Shown: positions 58,348 through 64,000 of the stretch, one piece after another
Layout of the letters: each line of letters opens with the position of its first letter
How positions within the stretch are numbered: the stretch's first letter is position 1
Assembly: GCA_954871525.1 (NCBI GenBank)
Contig: OX940872.1
Location: 13,849,180-13,913,179, forward strand
From: Parietaria judaica
Lineage: Eukaryota; Streptophyta; Magnoliopsida; Rosales; Urticaceae
Reading direction: 5' to 3'
Length of the DNA: 64,000 nucleotides
Notes under the pieces: generated by a model
The model's input: the letters and a program-made list of their open reading frames with translations, nothing else
Told to the model about the DNA's origin: nothing
The model's database searches: none
Program-made: the position numbers and the translations under genes

Positions 58348-60502
58348 GAAAAAGTATATTTGTTATGTATATCGTTTTACTCGTGTCTATGACTAAATGT
58401 ATTGTATCAAGATTTTACTATGTCTTAAATATCATATTAATCTGATACTACTTAGGCATGACCAGAAAGCGTTGTATTTTATACGTCAATGGTTATGAAA
58501 CTAATTTACCATTTTTACTAGATAGATAGCGTTTTTTCCGGCGCCCTAGAAGAGTTTAATGATCTATGGCTTCTAGAAGATTCGAGTACTATTCCGACAT
58601 CTCTTCTCGAGCCATATAATGATGAAGAAAGCCTGTTCAATATTGATCATCAAGTAAGCGACATATTTCAAAACAATGAAACATGGATAGATGAGGAACA
58701 ATCAAAGTCAAAGAGGAAGAAAGGAGTGAGTGAAAATTGCGAAGGGTTATCAAAGAAGAAGCAGAATCACAATGCCAAGGAGAGAATAAGAAGGATGCAG
58801 CTCCATGCATCTTATGTTGCCCTCGGTTCGGTGCTTCCCCACTGTCGACGAACGCCAAAGGTACTAGTTGATCAGATATTAATAGTTCATTTTAGCCTTT
58901 CTTTTTTATAAGTTTACTATTTAGATATATAGACACGGTGAATGTAGGGCTGTGTCCGAGATTTTCGCGGTCCGAGGAGAGGAGTAATTTTGGAGCTCCT
59001 ACCAAAATCGTATAATTAAATTTTCATGCAAAATTATATAAGATATTTGTATATTAATAATTAATCATTCAAATATGATGAGTCTAGCTTCGCATATAAT
59101 TTAAATTTGTAGTCAATTATATGATTTTAAAGTAATTTTGAAGCTCTTAAATTGAGTTTTTAAGCCCCTAAATGTGAAATTTTTTAAGGTAGGCGCAAGC
59201 CTATCCCTCGAGAGCAACCCTGGGCGAATGTTTTGTATTCCCGAGTCAGAATCTTTTAATCCACTACAAGAAAACAAGTGGCGCACCTATAAAAACGACA
59301 TTGCCAATACTGAAGGTTTCTCCCATCCCTTGTCACACTTTCGCAACACTTAGTATCAAAAGTTTAGGGTTTTAGGGTTTAGGGTTCATGGTGATGTGAC
59401 AAGCCATTATCCTTGATATCAATGCTCTGTTTCTAATTTTTCTATAGGGAGTAACCCATTTCTTATAATATCAGAGTCTCTTTTATTTTTTACATAATGA
59501 GATTCTTAACATTCATCTTCCAAGTATCTAGGAATACATGGAGGTTACTCTCTTATTTTTTATGTCGTATTTTTTAATATTCGATTATATGGACACTAAT
59601 CTCCGAGTTACAATATTTGCTGTTTAGAACAAGATATTAAATTTCTGCTTGTATATATAGCTCATATTTTTTGGTTGAATCTACATATAGCAGAAGAAAT
59701 GGAATGCTCCGGTGATTATCGATAATGTTCTTGAATATATTCCCGAGCTGGAGAAAGAGATCGAAGAACTCAAGCTAAAGAGGAATGGGGTGATATCATC
59801 ACTTGCCAAAACGAGACTACTGATCATGGAATCCAAGAAGACTGATTATCCATCTGCTACAATCTCAGTGAATGAAGTTAGAAAGAACGAGCTTATCTTC
59901 CAAGTATGCTTGAAGAAAATTAGGTCAAATGTTTTTGCGGACTTACTCAAGGGTTTTGAAGATGAAGGCATAACTGTTATAAGTGGTTCGACTCTTCGTG
60001 TTTGTGACGACAGAGAAAGCTATCATATTCACGTTCAGGTACACATATTAGTTTATGAATTAATTACGTCTTTTGTATAGTTCTGATTACTGTCGAGGGC
60101 GGAATCAGGATTTAAGTCTCGGGAGGGCTAGAATTGATTGTTTGTCAAAGATTATATTTGGTGAGTTATATTAAAATTTTAGTAAAAATTAGTAAATATC
60201 ACATAATGAATTTATCACTTTGAATCAATTTTAACGCCTTACATTTATGATCATTATGATCATTGCCCTCGTAGACTTCTTTCTGTCTCTTGAACTTTTA
60301 GTTTGAATCCAAATGCCCATATTGTAAATTACTCTCATTTTTTTCTCTTCTAATGAATTAACAATCTATAATCAGATAATGAAAAAAAAAAGCTATAAGG
60401 AGTAAATGTAGGGATTATTAGAACACTACCTCTTACCTTCAGTCTACAACTCTTAATATTTCAATAAGATTCCCTAGAACTTTCTTTGTAATATACGTGC
60501 CC

Positions 60503-60539
<37 letters not shown>

Positions 60540-60634
60540 TGCAGTTGGATACAGGCTCATCTATTTCAAACCATGGTGATGGAGGTGGTTATATCGAAAA
60601 GTTGAAACTCAAGGTGACTTCTTGGTTAAGTTAA
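58165..60634 (+). CDS. bHLH transcription factor, Ib(2)/ORG2-like, gene 2, four exons, 258 aa
   Basis: Exons 58165-58171, 58526-58860, 59694-60038 and 60545-60634 join in frame. Exon 1 is ATGGGAG; with exon 2 it reads MGDSVFSGALEEFNDLWLL, parallel to gene 1. The basic region NHNAKERIRRMQLHA has H84, E88 and R92. Helix 2 starts exon 3 as KKWNAPVIIDNVLEYIPE, followed by LEKEIEELKLKRNGVI and the ACT-like ISVNEVRKNELIFQVCLKK and TVISGSTLRVCDDRESYHIH. The last exon ends KLKLKVTSWLS, like gene 1's FISWLS. The protein is about 80 residues shorter, mostly in the N-terminal linker. Intron phases equal those of gene 1, so the genes are tandem paralogues about 9.5 kb apart with retroelement DNA between. 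Roles in iron or stress responses are inferred from the subgroup. A (TA)n tract at 58290-58345 lies in intron 1 and another at 60506-60535 precedes the last acceptor. Confidence 0.87.
59263..59400 (+). mobile_element. CACTA (En/Spm)-type terminal remnant in bHLH gene 2 intron 2
   Basis: CACTACAAGAAAACAAGTGG at 59263 is the standard plant CACTA transposon end. It is followed by sub-terminal-like GTGGCGCACC and TATAAAAACGACATT. No opposite TTCTTGTAGTG end was found in the intron or nearby, so only one end survives. It lies between the first and second helix exons. Confidence 0.6.
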
Positions 60635-61184
60635 GCTAACTCTTGTATTTGATTGCTATTTCATGAAATTCACATAGGTGTTATAATACAACGTGTTGAA
60701 GTTAGTGGCAAAACCTATACATTGTATAGAACTTGTGATACAAAGTGGTGACTTTTTCATGTTCTTTTTTATCTTGGAAAAGTAAACTACATACATTTTC
60801 CGTGTTGTGCTGAAATTAATTAATTCTTTATGTGCAAAAACTACACTCAATTAGAGTGGCAATTGCGTTATATATTGTGATAAATGGATTTATTAGAAAA
60901 TAGAAACTAGGGACTATTAAGAAACTGCATACATACCCGTTAACTTTATCGCAGATATAAGTGCTTGAACTATATTACAGGAGCTTTTGCTTTAATATGT
61001 AGTCCTAAATTTTGACTAGGCTTTGTGTCTTGCTCACTAAATTTGTTTTTATTAATTTAATAATTGTTGCTTTTATTTGGAGAACAAGTACGAGGGTAGA
61101 AGAGTTATTTTATTAGTCGTATGCTGCTATATAAATTCCAGCGTTGTATTTGATATTCATTCAATAAAAAAAAAAGTCTCCTTC
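60635..61184. other. 3' flank of bHLH gene 2, no gene seen
   Basis: AT-rich stretch that probably includes the 3' UTR. It ends at a 10-base A run just before Copia sequence starts abruptly near 61185. Confidence 0.45.
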
Positions 61185-64000
61185 CCACTTTGTCTTATTT
61201 CTACAAGGTCAAGTCGATGTATCGTGAGATTAGCAATCTAGATCCGAAATCCGTCATCAGACAAGCTTGTGTGAAGGGGATCATCATCCACAGGTTGAGA
61301 TCGGAGTATCGCAGCTTTGTGATTGTTGTACAAGGATGGCCCGTTCAACCATCACTTGTAGAGTTTGATAATTATCTAGCAAGCCAAGAAGCGATGACTA
61401 AGCGAATCGGAGGCTTCACGCTGAAGAATGAAGAGGAGAAGCACATCCTGCTAACGCATGAAGAATGGGTGGCCAAGAAGAAGAAGAATCATGGAGTTGA
61501 GTCATCTTCTAGCTCGTCGAGTCGTAGCGGGTACGACGGAGATAGCCGAGCACGTGGTAGAGACCAAGGTCAAGGGCGAGGTCATGACATGTGAGGTCGC
61601 TGCAGTATCTCACCCCGCCAGGAAGGTACCGCGGCCCGAAGAGACAAGAGCTCAGTGAAGTGCTACAATTGTTAAAATCTCGGGCACTATGCATCGGAAT
61701 GCCGTAATAAGAAGCACGACGAGGACGAGGGAGGAACATTGGAGAGCAGAGAGATGAAGAGACGAGCGTCGAAAGCGAGAGCGACGCTGAGCCTGGGCAA
61801 GAACCGGACAGAGAAAAGACTGACTTGGAGAAGCCAGTCGACATGAAGTCGAGTCTGGAGCCCGAGCTGATGATGGCTGAGAAGAGGCGCAGGCAGGAGA
61901 AGATGGGCGACGAGACGGTCATGCTTATCGAGGAAAAGGTTATTGCTAACCTTCTCATAGACGGAGAGAATAATGTATACACCGACGTCTGGTATTTAGA
62001 CAATGGTGCGAGCAACCACATGACGGGAGACTGACGTAAGTTTGAAAAGCTCAAAGAGAAAATCACAGGGAGCGCGAAGTTCGGCGATGAATCAATTGTC
62101 GAAATTAGAGGCATAGGGTCCATCCTGTTCCAGTGCAAGAACGGGGACCAACGCCTGTTGACACATGTGTACTACATCCCGAAGGTGAAGAGTAACATCA
62201 TCAGTATGGTCAGATGACGAAGGTCGGAAACACAGTGGTGATGGCCGGCTCGTACTTGAAGATGTGGAACTATAACGGCGCCCTGTTGATGAAGGTGAAG
62301 AGAACGCCGAACATGTTGTACAAGATACTCTTGGAGACGGGCCAACCCGTCTGCTTAATGGTATCCTTGGCAGACCGGGCTTGGTTGTGGCATGCACGAC
62401 TTGGGCACATAAACTTCTACGCGCTCAAGATGATTGGAGAGAAGAATATGGCATTTGGGGTACCGAAGATTGAACACCCCAATCAGCTGTGTAAATGCTA
62501 CATGGTTGCAAAACAGGCAAGAGTGCCATTTCAGATCAAGGCCAAGTTCCGAGCAGAGTGACCTCTTCAACTAGTACACGCTGACCTCTGTGGTCTAATA
62601 ACCCCAGCCACCTTAGCAGGGAACAAGTACTTTTTTTCTTGTTGATGATTACAGCCGTTGGATGTGGGTTTATACGCTAAAAGAGAAGAGTGGAGCCCTT
62701 AAAGTCTTCCGGAAGTTCATAAGGCTCATGGAGAACCGGTCTAGATACAAGTTGAAGACCTTGAGAACCGACCGAGGTGGAGAGTTCATGTCCCAGCAGT
62801 TCGGATAATTCTGCAATGAAGCGGGACTCGAACGCCACCTTACTGCACCTTACAAGCCCCAACAAAATAGTGTGGTGGATAATCAGAAAATCGAACTATG
62901 ATGGATACACCAAGGGGTTTTATGAAAAGCGTGCAAGTCCCAGCGATTTTCTTGGGAGAATAAATACGACACGCGATCTACTTGATGAATTTTCTGCCGA
63001 CAGGGGCGCTAGACGAGTTCACCCCTTACCTAGCGTGGACATCGAAGAAACTTTATATGGAGCATTTGAAAGTGTTTAAGTGCACCGCACATGTGAAAAC
63101 TATGGGACTACACCTTAAGAATCTCGATTATCGAAGTCAACTGATGATGTACCTTGGCACCAAAAGGGAGCAAGGCACCCAGGTTTTACGACCCCCAACG
63201 TGGCAAAGCGCATGTGAGCAAAGACGTTGTGTTCAAAGAGGATAAGAAGTGGGATTGGCACGACAGAATGGAGAGCGCGAACAAAACTCGGTGGAGTTCA
63301 TTCTCAAATAGGAAGAGGCGGTTAAGAAGGAAGAGGGAGAGAGCCCCTTCCAAGGACTAGTAACGCCCAATTGGACGAAAATAATTCGCCTGGAACCAAC
63401 ACGACTGGAACCAGCTCCCCACCAGGCTCGCCCAACCCAGGATCAGGGATGATCACCTCGATCTGAGAGAGAGCTAGTTTAGATGGAACCAGCTCGGGAG
63501 ACTCGTCGATCAAGGATGAACCAAGAGGGTTCAGTAGCCTGTCTGACGTCTACGAAGAAGCGCGAGAGCTTGATTTGAGCCCAGATAAATTCTTGGTAGT
63601 TAGTGAAGAGGAACCAACCAACTACCGTGGGGCAGCCACCGAGAAGGAATGGCAGGAAGCGCTGGAGCGAGAGTTGGATTCCATTGAGAAGGTCACAAGT
63701 CCATTGGTCTAAAGATGGTCTACAAGCTCAAGAAGGACTTAGAAGGACAGGTCCTCAAGTAAAAGGCCAAGCTGATCGCAAAGGGCTACGAACAGAAGCA
63801 GGGAGTGGACTTTGAAGAAGTATTTGCTCCAGTGGCCATAATCGACACAGTCAAGATGATCCTAGACCTTGCTCCTCACCGAGAGTGGAAAATCCATCAC
63901 CTGGACGTTAAATTGGTGTTCATGAATGGTGAACCGCAAGAATAAATCTACGTTGCTCAGCCGGAACGCTTTATCGGCATGACCGCAGAGCACAGGGTGT
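61185..64000 (+). pseudogene. Copia-3: 5'-truncated, degenerate gag-pol running off the right edge
   Basis: Copia homology starts inside gag at SYFYKVKSMYREISNLD and proceeds through GWPVQPSLVEFDNYLASQEA to a zinc knuckle CYNC, stop, then GHYASEC near 61665-61705. Protease WYLDNGASNHMTGD lies near 61990-62030. GAG-pre-integrase LWHARLGHINFYALK is at about 62390-62430. Integrase pieces LVHADLCGLI, RTDRGGEF and LQPLDVGLYAK-like frames follow to about 63140. RT starts EWQEALERELDSIEK near 63640-63690 and reaches the 'KGYEQKQGVDFEEVFAPVA' block at about 63780-63835. Stops and frameshifts are frequent. No LTR or primer-binding site exists at the left end, so the 5' end is lost. It is the closest relative of Copia-2 (34.5 kb) and Copia-1. 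Confidence 0.87.

Noticed and set aside
58190..58396. Open frame across (TA)n
   Set aside because: Translates the microsatellite as an Ile/Tyr run inside bHLH gene 2 intron 1.
59360..59395. Telomere-like TTTAGGG words
   Set aside because: Only three imperfect units in an intron, too short for an interstitial telomere array.

Overview
The window is nuclear DNA of a flowering plant, most likely a eudicot. Genes have short exons and GT-AG introns, the intergenic DNA is AT-rich, and (TA)n tracts are frequent. Ty1/Copia and Ty3/Gypsy retroelements are nested in one another, with MULE-, hAT- and CACTA-type DNA transposon remnants. No rRNA, tRNA, CRISPR array or bacterial-style operon was recognised.

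Four host genes can be supported, all rebuilt from exons by splice signals and family similarity. (1) Bases 108-2335, minus strand: the 5' four coding exons of plastid uroporphyrinogen-III C-methyltransferase (UPM1, siroheme branch of tetrapyrrole synthesis); its 3' end lies beyond the left edge. (2) Bases 14534-18365, plus strand: a complete seven-exon NAK/AAK1-type serine/threonine kinase of 662 residues with a DPF motif and a coiled-coil tail, and one GC-AG intron. (3) and (4) Bases 45265-48691 and 58165-60634, plus strand: two paralogous bHLH transcription factors of the Ib(2)/ORG2-like type, the class tied to iron-deficiency responses in other plants. Both have a first coding exon of only 7 nt and identical intron phases.

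The rest is mostly mobile DNA. From left to right: a GC-rich LTR-like repeat carrying a Copia fragment and minisatellites (2.69-4.76 kb); an internally deleted Copia with both LTRs and a 5-bp target duplication (7781-10471); a MULE-type foldback element with 318-bp arms and a 9-bp target duplication (12041-13174); a 264-bp hAT-type MITE with an 8-bp target duplication (19265-19528); and a nest at 19.8-34.0 kb. In that nest a degenerate Gypsy element (minus strand) is split by about 5.5 kb of other retroelement DNA and abuts a long LTR. Then come a degenerate Copia (34.1-39.4 kb) and a very young Copia on the minus strand (39418-44009). The young Copia's 673-bp LTRs differ at only 4 sites by eye, and its open 1011-codon gag-pol frame has lost the catalytic half of reverse transcriptase and all of RNase H. 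Between the two bHLH genes lies a PF04195-type ('putative gypsy type transposon') element with LTR-like repeats. A third degenerate Copia (from about 61.19 kb) runs off the right edge.

The most useful leads are the young but RT-deleted Copia about 1.26 kb upstream of a bHLH start codon, the 7-nt first exons of the bHLH pair, the MULE arms with RNA polymerase III-like internal boxes, and several rearranged retroelement structures. I did not find a clearly unprecedented biological system. All boundaries were read by eye.
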